Source: an uncultured Clostridia bacterium
GTDB taxonomy: Bacteria > Bacillota > Clostridia > TANB77 > CAG-508
DNA length: 15,892 nucleotides
Assembly (NCBI GenBank): GCA_944388615.1
Contig: CALXJL010000030.1
Span: 1-15,892, forward strand
Reading direction: 5' to 3'
The position numbers were made by a program, and so were the translations under genes. Positions within the stretch are counted from its first letter, which is position 1; every line of letters begins with the position of its first letter. The notes beneath the pieces are model-generated. The model did not search any database, was not told where the DNA came from, and was given only the letters and a program-made list of their open reading frames with translations. This document shows, in pieces, positions 1 to 7,346 of the stretch.

Positions 1-161
1 TATGATATTCCCAATACTTCCTCTGCAAATGTTTTTTCCTCCATATCACTTCCATATGTCTGATGTAATTTTTTTAGCTCCTCATAATCTATTAATTTTC
101 CTACATAACCATCTTCTTTTAATTTATTTTTTATATCTCTTACATACTTCTCAATATCCAT
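1..161 (-). CDS. Unknown protein, N-terminal 53 residues only (cut by window edge)
   Basis: An open frame starts at ATG 161 and runs off the left edge without a stop. The start is supported by a GGAGAAGG stretch about 10-18 bases upstream; no other in-frame ATG in the open stretch has a comparable site. The visible part is charged and helical, with the order MDIEKYV, then KLIDYEELKKLHQ, then EEKTFAEEVLGIS. The last block reads like the edge of a helix-turn-helix or other small conserved module. I do not recognise the family and assign no function. It lies downstream of the yunB terminator, so it probably has its own promoter, but the 64 bases between (162-225) show no convincing -35/-10 pair. 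Confidence 0.6.
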   Translation of the reverse strand, partial: MDIEKYVRDIKNKLKEDGYVGKLIDYEELKKLHQTYGSDMEEKTFAEEVLGIS

Positions 162-225
162 TTTTTCATTTTCCTTCTCCAAGTTTCCATAATATTATAT
201 CATCTTCTAATACCTTTTTCAACAC

Positions 226-262
226 AAAAAAGAGCTTTAAGGATAACCAAATCCCCAAAGCT
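226..262 (-). terminator. Rho-independent terminator after yunB
   Basis: Read on the minus strand, AGCTTTGGGGAT pairs with ATCCTTAAAGCT across a six-base loop, giving a 12-bp stem with two G-U pairs. It is followed by C and then six T residues (231 to 226). The stem begins inside the yunB stop codon. This ends the dinB-sipL-yunB transcript. Confidence 0.85.
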
Positions 263-1038
263 TATTCTATAACTTCTAATGTATCTCCTGAATTTAAACC
301 TTCTAGGTTGTAATATGTACTAGGTATCTCTCCTATGATTACATCCTCTGCAAGTACAACTTGATTTTCTATTTCAGTACTAATCTCATTATATGGAGTA
401 AGTATTGTTACATTACATTTTAAATCTAATATAATTCTATGTAATGTTTGATTTATTCCTGCAGAAGATAATTCAGATCTTAAATTTGTTTCTATATGTC
501 CAACAGATGATATAATTACTTCTATTTTAGGTCCTCTTCCAGAAAATAAACTTATTCCTGAAAAACTACCAAGCCTAATATATAATTTACTTCTGTCTTT
601 TGAACTTAATTCATTTTGTATATTTTTTGATATTTCAGATATAATTTCATTTATTACAATAACATTAGATTTTATATATTGTATTTTTCCATCTTCTGTT
701 TTTTCTATAATTGTTAAATCATCATATGTATAATTTTTCATAACTTTACTAGTTTCTTCATTTGATACAATTGTAGCTATCTTTTTAGCTTCTGCTATAC
801 ATAGAGTTTCTAATATTGGATTAATAGCACTTATTATATTAACTGCAACTGCTATTGCAATAAAAAGTATCAGTATAATTTTTATAATTTTTTTATTACT
901 TTTATTTTCATTTTTTAATATATTATTATTTTCTACATTATTATTTATATCTTTAATGTTTAAATTGCCCCTTTTATAATGATATATTTGGGGCAATCTA
1001 AACTTTTTCTTCCTAGAATAAATTTTGTCTATTTTCAT
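262..1038 (-). CDS. yunB: Sporulation protein YunB
   Basis: The 258-residue protein matches the YunB family in length and layout: a basic N-terminal tail (about 1-50), one membrane segment (about 51-71) and an extracytoplasmic domain. Recognisable blocks are the NPILETLCIAEAKKIAT region after the membrane segment, the GSFSGISLFSGRGPKI block in the middle, and the TEIENQVVLAEDVIIGEIP stretch near the end, which are typical of YunB. YunB is a sporulation-associated protein in Bacillus and Clostridia; its biochemical role is not established. The gene starts three bases after the stop of the SPOCS/LysM gene and has no clear ribosome site of its own, so it is probably translationally coupled to it. 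A strong terminator begins at its stop codon. Confidence 0.88.
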   Translation of the reverse strand: MKIDKIYSRKKKFRLPQIYHYKRGNLNIKDINNNVENNNILKNENKSNKKIIKIILILFIAIAVAVNIISAINPILETLCIAEAKKIATIVSNEETSKVMKNYTYDDLTIIEKTEDGKIQYIKSNVIVINEIISEISKNIQNELSSKDRSKLYIRLGSFSGISLFSGRGPKIEVIISSVGHIETNLRSELSSAGINQTLHRIILDLKCNVTILTPYNEISTEIENQVVLAEDVIIGEIPSTYYNLEGLNSGDTLEVIE

Positions 1039-1041
1039 TTT

Positions 1042-2586
1042 TTAACATACTTTTTTTGCTGAATATCTTGGTATATATAATTGCTGTCCAATCTGCAAAT
1101 TATATACATCTTCAATATTGTTAATAGCACATATATCTTCTACTGTAGTTCTAAACATTTTAGCAATCTTCCACAATGTATCATTTGGTTTAACATAATA
1201 TATTGTTATACTATTTGTATCTTCTATTTCTTCTTCACCTGTTTCTATATTATTTAAAATATTTATATTTGTTCTTTCTGAATATGATACTCTAAACTCT
1301 ATAGAGATATTAGCCTCAACTGTATTTTCTGTAACTATTATAAAATCTTGTGATATTATATTAAATGATGTATCTACATTTTTATCTTTGTCTATTCCCT
1401 CACACACCATTTCATAGTTTAATGGTATTTTAAGTATTTTTGTATTAATTTTACTATTATTGCTTCCAGCATAAATATATTCTAATTCAATATCTCCTTC
1501 AAAAACTATCCTATCTTTCATTACTCTTTTATTTGTTATTATTGGATTAACATTAACATCATATATTTTATTTCCAACAATTTCTTGAATCTGTTGTTTT
1601 TCTTGTATTTTAAATATATCACTATATTGCACTTTAGGAGACATTACATTTATAGACATTTGCGTCATATTTACGTTTCTATCTACACAATACAAATCTT
1701 CTATTATATTTATAGTTTTGTTATCATATACACTGCACATAAAATTAGTTTCTATCTCAACATATATTGAATGTTCCTCTGAACTATTTGGTTTTATAAT
1801 CATGTTTGTAATATCACATTTTAAATCACACACATTATCTTCAGATACATCTTGAATATCTATAAATCCCATTACTGGAATATTAGATCTTACCATATTT
1901 ATTCTGTTATCTTCTGTTAAATACATTAATTTAACCTCTGCTTCTGCTTTTACTAAGATTTTATTATAACTAATTTTAGTATCTCTATTTATTAATCTTA
2001 TATCTGCTTTCATTATTTCAGCAAGTTCATCTGTATTGTCTATTGTTAATGTATCTTTGGCATATGCTCTTACCTCTCCTCTTCCAACTATTGAACTTAT
2101 TGTATATTCCTTATTAAGTGTTTGTATTGAATTATTATCTCCAATACTTTTTACAAGCTCTACTTCTTCTTCACACATTACTACATTCTTAATTTCTAAA
2201 ATAGCTTTAACACTTACTTTTCTTCCATTTAATACTTTACATTCTATAGATTTTAATGATACTTCTGTATCTAATTTCATATCTGCTCTTGCATCTTCCA
2301 TATTTGAAACAGCACTAAAATCAATATTAGTATTTAAGCATCTAACATTACTATCTTGGCTATCTGCTAAATATATTACATATGTATTAATTGTTCCTTC
2401 AATCTTTACTTTTCCATCCTGTACTTCTTTCTTATATATACATACTGTACCATTTGTGCTAATTGTATTTAATATATCGGGCTTTACATCTGGAACTATT
2501 GCATCTCCTTCTACTACTACTGTATCTTGTTTATTACCTACAATTTTATTTATGCAAATTTTCTCATTTTCTGTCTCTAAAACCAT
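1042..2586 (-). CDS. sipL: SPOCS (DUF3794)-LysM spore protein, SipL-like
   Basis: This 514-residue protein has about three DUF3794/SPOCS modules (roughly 25-140, 165-285 and 335-445) and a C-terminal LysM domain (about 463-506). The first module carries the diagnostic VVVEGDAIVPDVKPDIL motif; the LysM starts YYVKPNDTLWKIAK and ends with IGQQLYIPR. That order matches SipL, which in Clostridioides difficile binds the SpoIVA coat ATPase through its LysM domain and anchors the coat to the forespore. The role here is inferred from architecture. The ATG at 2586 has a strong GGAGGA site six bases upstream. It lies between dinB and yunB in the same direction. A different SPOCS-LysM paralogue cannot be excluded, because Clostridia often have several. 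Confidence 0.82.
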   Translation of the reverse strand: MVLETENEKICINKIVGNKQDTVVVEGDAIVPDVKPDILNTISTNGTVCIYKKEVQDGKVKIEGTINTYVIYLADSQDSNVRCLNTNIDFSAVSNMEDARADMKLDTEVSLKSIECKVLNGRKVSVKAILEIKNVVMCEEEVELVKSIGDNNSIQTLNKEYTISSIVGRGEVRAYAKDTLTIDNTDELAEIMKADIRLINRDTKISYNKILVKAEAEVKLMYLTEDNRINMVRSNIPVMGFIDIQDVSEDNVCDLKCDITNMIIKPNSSEEHSIYVEIETNFMCSVYDNKTINIIEDLYCVDRNVNMTQMSINVMSPKVQYSDIFKIQEKQQIQEIVGNKIYDVNVNPIITNKRVMKDRIVFEGDIELEYIYAGSNNSKINTKILKIPLNYEMVCEGIDKDKNVDTSFNIISQDFIIVTENTVEANISIEFRVSYSERTNINILNNIETGEEEIEDTNSITIYYVKPNDTLWKIAKMFRTTVEDICAINNIEDVYNLQIGQQLYIPRYSAKKVC

Positions 2587-2610
2587 TTTTTGTCCTCCTT
2601 TTTTATTTAC

Positions 2611-2649
2611 TTATTCTAAATATATTGTAGGTACTTCATTTTTATTCAT
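2611..2649 (-). CDS. Possible 12-codon leader ORF between dinB and sipL
   Basis: An ATG at 2649 follows an AAGGA site that overlaps the dinB stop codon. It opens a 12-codon frame (MNKNEVPTIYLE) that stops just before the sipL ribosome site. It is well placed to be translated, but this could be chance in AT-rich DNA. It may couple sipL translation to dinB or be a short peptide; nothing in the residues suggests a function. Confidence 0.25.
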   Translation of the reverse strand: MNKNEVPTIYLE

Positions 2650-2657
2650 ATTTTTCC

Positions 2658-3866
2658 TTAAGTTTCTTTCAATTTTATAAAATTTTCTACATTCATTTTT
2701 GCAGCTCTTTTTATTGATCCATATCCATATTTTTGATTTATCTTATCTAATGCACTATCTAGTTTTTCCTGTTTATCATCTTTACTTGCAAATAAAGATA
2801 ATTGTACTTCATTTTTTTCAATTAAATTATCCACTCTTAGTCCAATTAATCTTATAGGCATTCCTATTTTATACATTTCATTTAATAATTTTTTTGCTTT
2901 ATTATATATCTCTTTAGTGTTTGATGTAGAGTTTTCTAATTTTCCTTGATGTGAAAAATCTTTAAAATCGCTACTTCTTAATTGTACATTTACAACATTT
3001 GCTAACATATTATATTTTCTTAATCTATATGCAACTTGTTCAGATATAGCTAATAAAATCTCTTCTAATTTCTCTATATTTCTAACATCTACTGGCAATG
3101 TAGTTGAATTTCCTATTCCTTTTGGTTTTTCTTTTTTATACTTTACTTCTGAATTATCTATTCCATTGGAATATTCCCACATTTGTGCCCCATGTTTTCC
3201 AAACTTTGATATAAGAATATTTTTATCTGTTCTTGCAAGTTCTCCAATTGTTCTAATTTTCATATTATTTAGTTTTGGTACTGTTTTTCTCCCTAACATG
3301 AATAATTCAGATACTGGTAATGGCCACATTTTATCCTTTATTTCGTTTTCAAATAATGTATGTATTCTATCTGGTTTTGTAAAATCAGATGCCATTTTTG
3401 CCAATAATTTATTATGTGCTACTCCAATATTTACTGTAAACCCTAATTCTTCTTTTACTCTTTTACTTATTTCTTTTGCTTTTTCCATTAATGTTGTATT
3501 TAATAAAAATTTAGTCATGTCTAAAAAGCATTCATCTATACTATATCTTTCAATTTCATCTGTATAATTTAATAATAATTCATATAATTTATTAGAATAT
3601 TCTTTATATATACTATATTTACTTGGAAATATTTTTACATTTGGACATTTTATTCTAGCTTGATATATTGTTTCTCCTGTACATATATCAAATTCTTTGG
3701 CTTTTGTACTTTTGGCAAGAACAATTCCAGATCTTTTAGTTTCGTCTCCTCCTATTATTGCAGGGATTGTTCTTATATCTATTTCATATCCTTTTTTTAA
3801 CATATCTATTGCAGTCCAACTTAAAAATGCATTATTTACATCTATGTGTAGTATTTGTCTTTCCAT
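2658..3866 (-). CDS. dinB: Y-family DNA polymerase IV (DinB-like)
   Basis: This 402-residue Y-family translesion polymerase has catalytic D9 (LHIDV) and the D111-E112 pair in YSIDECFLD, with F14 in the steric-gate position. A helix-hairpin-helix region follows (NNMKIRTIGELA, about 206-217) and then the little-finger domain. QLSLF at 355-359 fits the beta-clamp binding consensus, so the enzyme should be recruited to the sliding clamp. The residue aligned with E. coli D10 is Asn (N11) in a VNNAFLSW block; this is a subgroup variant and not one of the three catalytic acids. The ATG at 3866 has a GGTGATG site. A perfect sigma-A-type promoter lies immediately upstream with an imperfect LexA-like box, as expected for an SOS gene. 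The two spore genes lie directly downstream. Confidence 0.93.
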   Translation of the reverse strand: MERQILHIDVNNAFLSWTAIDMLKKGYEIDIRTIPAIIGGDETKRSGIVLAKSTKAKEFDICTGETIYQARIKCPNVKIFPSKYSIYKEYSNKLYELLLNYTDEIERYSIDECFLDMTKFLLNTTLMEKAKEISKRVKEELGFTVNIGVAHNKLLAKMASDFTKPDRIHTLFENEIKDKMWPLPVSELFMLGRKTVPKLNNMKIRTIGELARTDKNILISKFGKHGAQMWEYSNGIDNSEVKYKKEKPKGIGNSTTLPVDVRNIEKLEEILLAISEQVAYRLRKYNMLANVVNVQLRSSDFKDFSHQGKLENSTSNTKEIYNKAKKLLNEMYKIGMPIRLIGLRVDNLIEKNEVQLSLFASKDDKQEKLDSALDKINQKYGYGSIKRAAKMNVENFIKLKET

Positions 3867-3883
3867 AATACATCACCATTTTT

Positions 3884-3912
3884 ATTATAGAACTTTTGTT
3901 TTTGTTTGTCAA
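3884..3912 (-). promoter_or_regulatory. Consensus sigma-A-type promoter of dinB
   Basis: On the minus strand TTGACA (3912-3907) and TATAAT (3889-3884) are separated by exactly 17 bases, a full consensus match. The dinB start codon lies 18 bases past the -10, so the leader is very short. The -10 is followed almost directly by the GGTGATG ribosome site. Confidence 0.85.
3890..3901. promoter_or_regulatory. Possible LexA/SOS box inside the dinB promoter
   Basis: GAACTTTTGTTT matches the Firmicute LexA core GAAC-N4-GTTC at seven of eight positions and sits in the spacer between -35 and -10, where repressor binding would block RNA polymerase. The flanking bases do not match the full consensus, so this is a candidate only. 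Confidence 0.4.
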
Positions 3913-3918
3913 TGTGTT

Positions 3919-4692
3919 TTAATATACTTTTTTTGCAACTACTACAAACCTACCATTATCTTGAGAATATTCACAAGTAGATAATGTTAGTAATTGATCT
4001 CCATATTCTGCATCTACACCTGTATCATATATTGATGCTTCTTTTGAATTTTTTACATATTCATCATACTCTTCTTTTGAATTTGCATCTATAAAATAAT
4101 AATATCTAAATACATTAGTTTCTCTTTTATAATAGACTCTTGAATAAAAAACAGCCATAATTTCATATGTTGTATCTTCGTTTAATGTAGTAAAATTAAT
4201 GTTTTTGTGATTTTCGTAAAACTCTTTATCTTTATAATTTATTAATTCCTCAAACATTAATCCATTTTTATTTCTATGCCCATATATTAAAAAATTAGAG
4301 CTTGGTTTACTCATATCAACATCTTTATCTAAAAATAAAGATCCTGATTCTGAATATTGTTTATTGTAATCATGTGTTAAATAAAAATCATTATTATCTG
4401 CATGTAATACCGGATAACTGATTTTTGTTTCTGGTATATCAATCCAAGCCACTATTTCATTATTCATATTATTTAGCTCTTGCAATTTTTGTAGTTTTTC
4501 ATTAATATTCTCCTCTGATACTATATCCATGGTTTCTGCTAATTCTTCATATTGTTTCTCGTCTTTTTTATTATTATATATTTGATAAATTATATATACT
4601 AATGCCAATATTGCAATAATTACTAAAATAGTTATTATTATATTTTTGTGTAGTTTCTTTTTATTTTGCTCTCTTTGTTCTTTTCTAGTCAT
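3919..4692 (-). CDS. srtB: Class B sortase
   Basis: This 257-residue membrane-anchored transpeptidase has a short basic cytoplasmic tail, one membrane segment (about 18-37) and an extracellular sortase domain. The catalytic triad is visible: H139 in LIYGHRN, C240 in TLSTCEY and R248 in NGRFVVVA. The KISYPVLHADNNDFYLTHDY block and the HRNKNGLMFEEL region are class B features. The enzyme cleaves a sorting signal between Thr and Gly and links the substrate to a cell-wall or pilin nucleophile. The gene immediately upstream encodes a surface protein ending in a TPKTG sorting signal, its likely substrate. The ATG at 4692 has an AGAGGT site eight bases upstream. A hairpin lies between the two genes and may reduce readthrough. 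Confidence 0.93.
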   Translation of the reverse strand: MTRKEQREQNKKKLHKNIIITILVIIAILALVYIIYQIYNNKKDEKQYEELAETMDIVSEENINEKLQKLQELNNMNNEIVAWIDIPETKISYPVLHADNNDFYLTHDYNKQYSESGSLFLDKDVDMSKPSSNFLIYGHRNKNGLMFEELINYKDKEFYENHKNINFTTLNEDTTYEIMAVFYSRVYYKRETNVFRYYYFIDANSKEEYDEYVKNSKEASIYDTGVDAEYGDQLLTLSTCEYSQDNGRFVVVAKKVY

Positions 4693-4717
4693 GTTATATA
4701 CCTCTTCTTAATAAAAT

Positions 4718-4744
4718 CGAATTAAGTTATAAAAACCTAATTCG
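4718..4744. repeat. Inverted repeat between LRR gene and sortase gene
   Basis: CGAATTA pairs with TAATTCG and the stem extends inward to about 11 bp (one G-U pair) around a five-base loop. On the minus strand it is followed by ATTTTATT rather than a clean T run, so it is a weak terminator or attenuator, or a 3'-end stabiliser for the LRR mRNA. It sits after the LRR stop and before the sortase ribosome site. Confidence 0.55.
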
Positions 4745-4758
4745 ATATATTTTACTTT

Positions 4759-6018
4759 TTATTTCTTTTTCATTATTACTATTGCTGCTCCTGTAATTAA
4801 CATTATGCCCATAGCTAATACTACAAAATCTGTTGTTCCTGTTTTTGGTGTATCATCTAATTCATCAGCATCTGTAGTTTCTACTACTTCATTAGATACT
4901 GCTAACATAAAAGGTGATAATTCAGTAGTTTCAATTGTTATTTTTGAATCTTTTACTACTTGTCTAAATTCTTCTATTTCTCCACTTGCTTTTTTATGTA
5001 GTACTACTATTTCTTTTCCTTCATATTCGTTCCTAGCTCCATCTCCTAAAGTAAATGTTATTGAGATTTTCTCATCATATTGTCCATTTACTACAGATAT
5101 ATCATAAGCTAAAATTGGAGTTGCATTAGTTAATTTTTCTAATAATTCTTTATAAACATCTGTACTTTCTTCTATTGGGTCTACTTTCATTTCTGCTGTT
5201 GATTCAGCAGCTAAAACTATAGATATTTTAGATTCTGTATCTGTTATTGTTGTAGTTGGCATATCTATTAATTCATAACTATATCCTTGTGTTTTAGTCC
5301 ATGCATGTGCTGTTGAATTATAATAAACATTAAATTTTGTGTTTGTACAATTTGAAAAACTAGATGCATCAATTGAAGTAGTTTCTGCTGGAATTGTAAC
5401 TTCTGTTAGACCTGTACAACTTGCAAAAGCTCCCTCATCTAGAGTAGTTACACTTTCAGGAATTGTTAATGCTTTTAATGCTTTACAATTATTAAATGCA
5501 TAATATCCAATTGATGTAACTGTACTTGGTATTGTTATTTCTTTTAAATTTACACATCCAGCAAATGTATGGTATTCTATTGCTTCTAAATTTGCTGGTA
5601 ATTTAACTGTTTCTAATGATGTACAACTATTACAAAATTCACCACCAATTTTTGTAACACTATCAGGAACTGTTAAGGTTTTTAATGAAGTATTTCCAGA
5701 AAATACATCATATCCTATCTCTGTAATAGTATCAGGAATTACTATTTCTACTACATTTTTAAGTCCACTTAATGAAGTTTCTCTAATTTTTGTAACAGTG
5801 TAAGATTCAATTGTACTTGGAATATTAAGAGTAGTATCAGATCCTATATAACCAGTAATTGTGGCATTTCCATCTTCTATTATATACTTCCAATCTCCAG
5901 ATGTTAGAACTTCAGATTTTACATCGTCTGTTGCAAAAACCTGCATAGGTAATATTGCTATTACCAAAACTAAGCATAAAAATATTATTAATGCATTTTT
6001 TTTCTTTAAATTTTTCAT
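4759..6018 (-). CDS. BspA-like leucine-rich repeat surface protein, sortase-anchored
   Basis: This 419-residue protein begins with a Sec signal peptide (residues 1-29, cleavage likely after VFA). About six BspA/TpLRR (LRR_5) repeats follow at roughly 65-225, recognisable by recurrent pairs such as LKEITIPSTVTSIGYYAF and LKALTIPESVTTLDEGAF spaced about 23 residues apart. A beta-rich domain spans about 255-370. The tail has an acidic linker, the sorting motif TPKTG (390-394), a hydrophobic segment and KKK at the end. The protein is therefore exported, anchored to the wall and probably used in adhesion or host contact, as other BspA-like proteins are; the ligand is unknown. GAGGGGG before ATG 6018 supports the start. 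The class B sortase lies just downstream. I found no good promoter match in the 6019-6151 divergent gap. Confidence 0.88.
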   Translation of the reverse strand: MKNLKKKNALIIFLCLVLVIAILPMQVFATDDVKSEVLTSGDWKYIIEDGNATITGYIGSDTTLNIPSTIESYTVTKIRETSLSGLKNVVEIVIPDTITEIGYDVFSGNTSLKTLTVPDSVTKIGGEFCNSCTSLETVKLPANLEAIEYHTFAGCVNLKEITIPSTVTSIGYYAFNNCKALKALTIPESVTTLDEGAFASCTGLTEVTIPAETTSIDASSFSNCTNTKFNVYYNSTAHAWTKTQGYSYELIDMPTTTITDTESKISIVLAAESTAEMKVDPIEESTDVYKELLEKLTNATPILAYDISVVNGQYDEKISITFTLGDGARNEYEGKEIVVLHKKASGEIEEFRQVVKDSKITIETTELSPFMLAVSNEVVETTDADELDDTPKTGTTDFVVLAMGIMLITGAAIVIMKKK

Positions 6019-6151
6019 TATATTTTCCCCCTCGTTTTTCTATTATATAACTATATATATCATAAGAATTTTTGTATGTCTATATTTTTGAATTAAAAAA
6101 TATTTTTTGTAAATACTATTTATAATTAATATATTTTAGGAGGTTTTTTCT

Positions 6152-6586
6152 ATGGAAAATCAAAATTTAAATATTTTGGATGAAATAAATAAAGGTGCCA
6201 CAATGGGAATGGATGCTATTTCATATGTTTCTGATAAAGTTGAAGATAACAATTTTGCTCAGGTTTTAGATGTTGAATTTAATAAATATCAAAAAATATC
6301 TGATAGAGTAAATGATTTATATTCTAATTATTCTACTAAAGATCCTCATGAAACAAATGCAATGAATAAAATGATGACATGGTATGGAATTCAAATGAAA
6401 ACTATGACAGATAGCACTACTTCTAAACTTTCTGAATTATTGATGCAAGGTACAAATATGGGGATTATTGAAGGGAGAAGGTTAATTAATCAAAACCCAG
6501 ATATTGCTCCAGATGTAAAAAATATTTTACAGGATTTTGTTACTATGCAAGAAGATAGTGTTGAAACTTTGAAAAAGTATTTATAG
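6152..6586 (+). CDS. Conserved-looking helical protein of unknown function
   Basis: This is the only plus-strand gene, 144 residues, with a strong AGGAGG eight bases before ATG 6152. A possible -10 (TATAAT, 6121-6126) lies upstream without a good -35. The protein has no signal peptide or membrane segment, is rich in Met, Asn and Asp, and looks all-helical, perhaps a four-helix bundle. Two segments resemble each other: KGATMGMDAIS near residue 14 and QGTNMGIIEGR near residue 100, which suggests an old internal duplication. I recall similar uncharacterised proteins in Clostridia but cannot name a family. It is transcribed divergently from the LRR gene and convergently with the DUF3791/DUF3990 operon, so it has no operon partner to hint at a role. 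Confidence 0.8.
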   Translation: MENQNLNILDEINKGATMGMDAISYVSDKVEDNNFAQVLDVEFNKYQKISDRVNDLYSNYSTKDPHETNAMNKMMTWYGIQMKTMTDSTTSKLSELLMQGTNMGIIEGRRLINQNPDIAPDVKNILQDFVTMQEDSVETLKKYL

Positions 6587-6596
6587 GTTGCCATAT

Positions 6597-6638
6597 AAAT
6601 AAGAGAAGTAAAAATTTTAATTTTCACTTCTCTTATTT
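6597..6638. terminator. Bidirectional terminator between convergent genes
   Basis: AAATAAGAGAAGT (6597-6609) pairs perfectly with ACTTCTCTTATTT (6626-6638), and the loop can add an AAAA/TTTT pairing. It lies 10 bases after the plus-strand gene. For the minus-strand operon the right arm and part of the loop are coding: the 75-residue gene stops at 6617, inside the loop. Confidence 0.75.
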
Positions 6639-6844
6639 AACAATTCCTCTTTTAAATATTCATATACATAACTTGATGATTCATAATATAAGTGAGTTTC
6701 AAAATCATTTAACTGTTCAAATGTTTTTGAATTATAGACAATATCCATTGCTTCTTCCATTTTTATATTTTTATCTTCCATTAAATACTGTATTAAATCT
6801 TGTGTTATGCATTCTACTAAATAATTTAATTTTTCTAATACCAT
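6617..6844 (-). CDS. Small acidic protein, third gene of the DUF3791/DUF3990 operon
   Basis: This 75-residue protein starts six bases after the DUF3990 stop. An AAAGGAG that lies inside the end of the DUF3990 gene serves as its ribosome site. It is helical and acidic, with the blocks MEEAMDIVYNSKTFEQL and FETHLYYESSSYVYEYLKEEL. I recall small proteins of this pattern next to DUF3990 genes in Clostridia and Bacteroides but know of no named family. The tight coupling suggests it acts with the DUF3990 protein, perhaps as an antitoxin or accessory factor; that is inference. Its last codons form one arm of the terminator hairpin. Confidence 0.75.
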   Translation of the reverse strand: MVLEKLNYLVECITQDLIQYLMEDKNIKMEEAMDIVYNSKTFEQLNDFETHLYYESSSYVYEYLKEELLNKRSEN

Positions 6845-6850
6845 TATCCT

Positions 6851-7346
6851 TCATACTCCTTTCAAATATTTTAGAGCTTTGTCTGTATGGAAAGAATATT
6901 GATCTGTTAATTCTTTATATGTAAGTTCTTTAATTAACGTATCCATATCAATTAATCCATTTACAAAAGTTCTAAATAATACGATAATATCATCATCTGC
7001 AACTGGTCCAACTACCAAATCATATTTATTATCCATATTACATTCTTTACTCTCTAATAACTTGTAGTTTCTATCTCTATTATTTAATATGAATTTTGCC
7101 CATTCTTTAGATGGTTTGTCAAATTTCTTTATACTTAATAATTTATCGTTAAAAATATTTTCATCTAATTCAAAAATGTTCACTGTTTTTATTCCGTCCC
7201 ATTCTCTTCACAACTCTTTCTGCCATAAACTCTGCTTGTTTTTTTATTGTGGTACAATAAAATCCTTGTCCAAAATCTTTGTATGGTTTGCATTTAGATA
7301 AATCTATTTTGTCTATTTTTAAATTCGATCCATGATATAATATCAT
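6851..7346 (-). CDS. DUF3990 protein, PARP-like ADP-ribosyltransferase motifs, +1 frameshift at CGGA
   Basis: The gene starts at ATG 7346, overlapping the DUF3791 stop (ATGA), with GGAGG upstream. The first frame gives 58 residues (MILYHGSN to NSEHF) and stops. The family sequence resumes one base later in the +1 frame and runs to 6851. The join is at codon 51, GGA-CGG-A: skipping the C gives RMGGIKTVNIFELDE and a 164-residue protein, the normal DUF3990 length. Motifs resemble the PARP-type NAD fold: YHGSN with H5, and DFGQGFY with Y30. YDLVVGPVADDD follows in the C-terminal half. I infer an ADP-ribosyltransferase-like protein, probably a toxin-like effector paired with the flanking small genes. 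The 110-residue distal frame has a GTG but no good ribosome site, so independent translation is unlikely. It is either recoded or a pseudogene. Confidence 0.8.
7193..7196 (-). other. CGGA +1 recoding site in DUF3990 gene
   Basis: Zero frame reads GGA CGG AAT AAA; the +1 frame after dropping C reads GGA GGA ATA AAA ACA. The shift has to happen between a +1-frame TGA a few codons upstream and the zero-frame TGA seven codons downstream, and this is the only in-frame CGG of the gene. Confidence 0.6.

Noticed and set aside
1585..2680. Plus-strand open frames opposite the sipL gene
   Set aside because: Low-complexity shadows of an AT-rich gene; no start signals and no recognisable domains.
6851..7183. 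Independent 110-residue gene starting at GTG 7183
   Set aside because: There is no ribosome site, it begins inside a conserved strand of the DUF3990 family, and the missing N-terminus is encoded directly upstream in the other frame.
7189..7194. Classical -1 slippery site (AAA AAC run) in the DUF3990 gene as cause of the frame change
   Set aside because: The run reads AAT AAA AAC in the zero frame and slipping back would put TAA in the P site. The required shift is +1, not -1, and the other two genes lack any such run.
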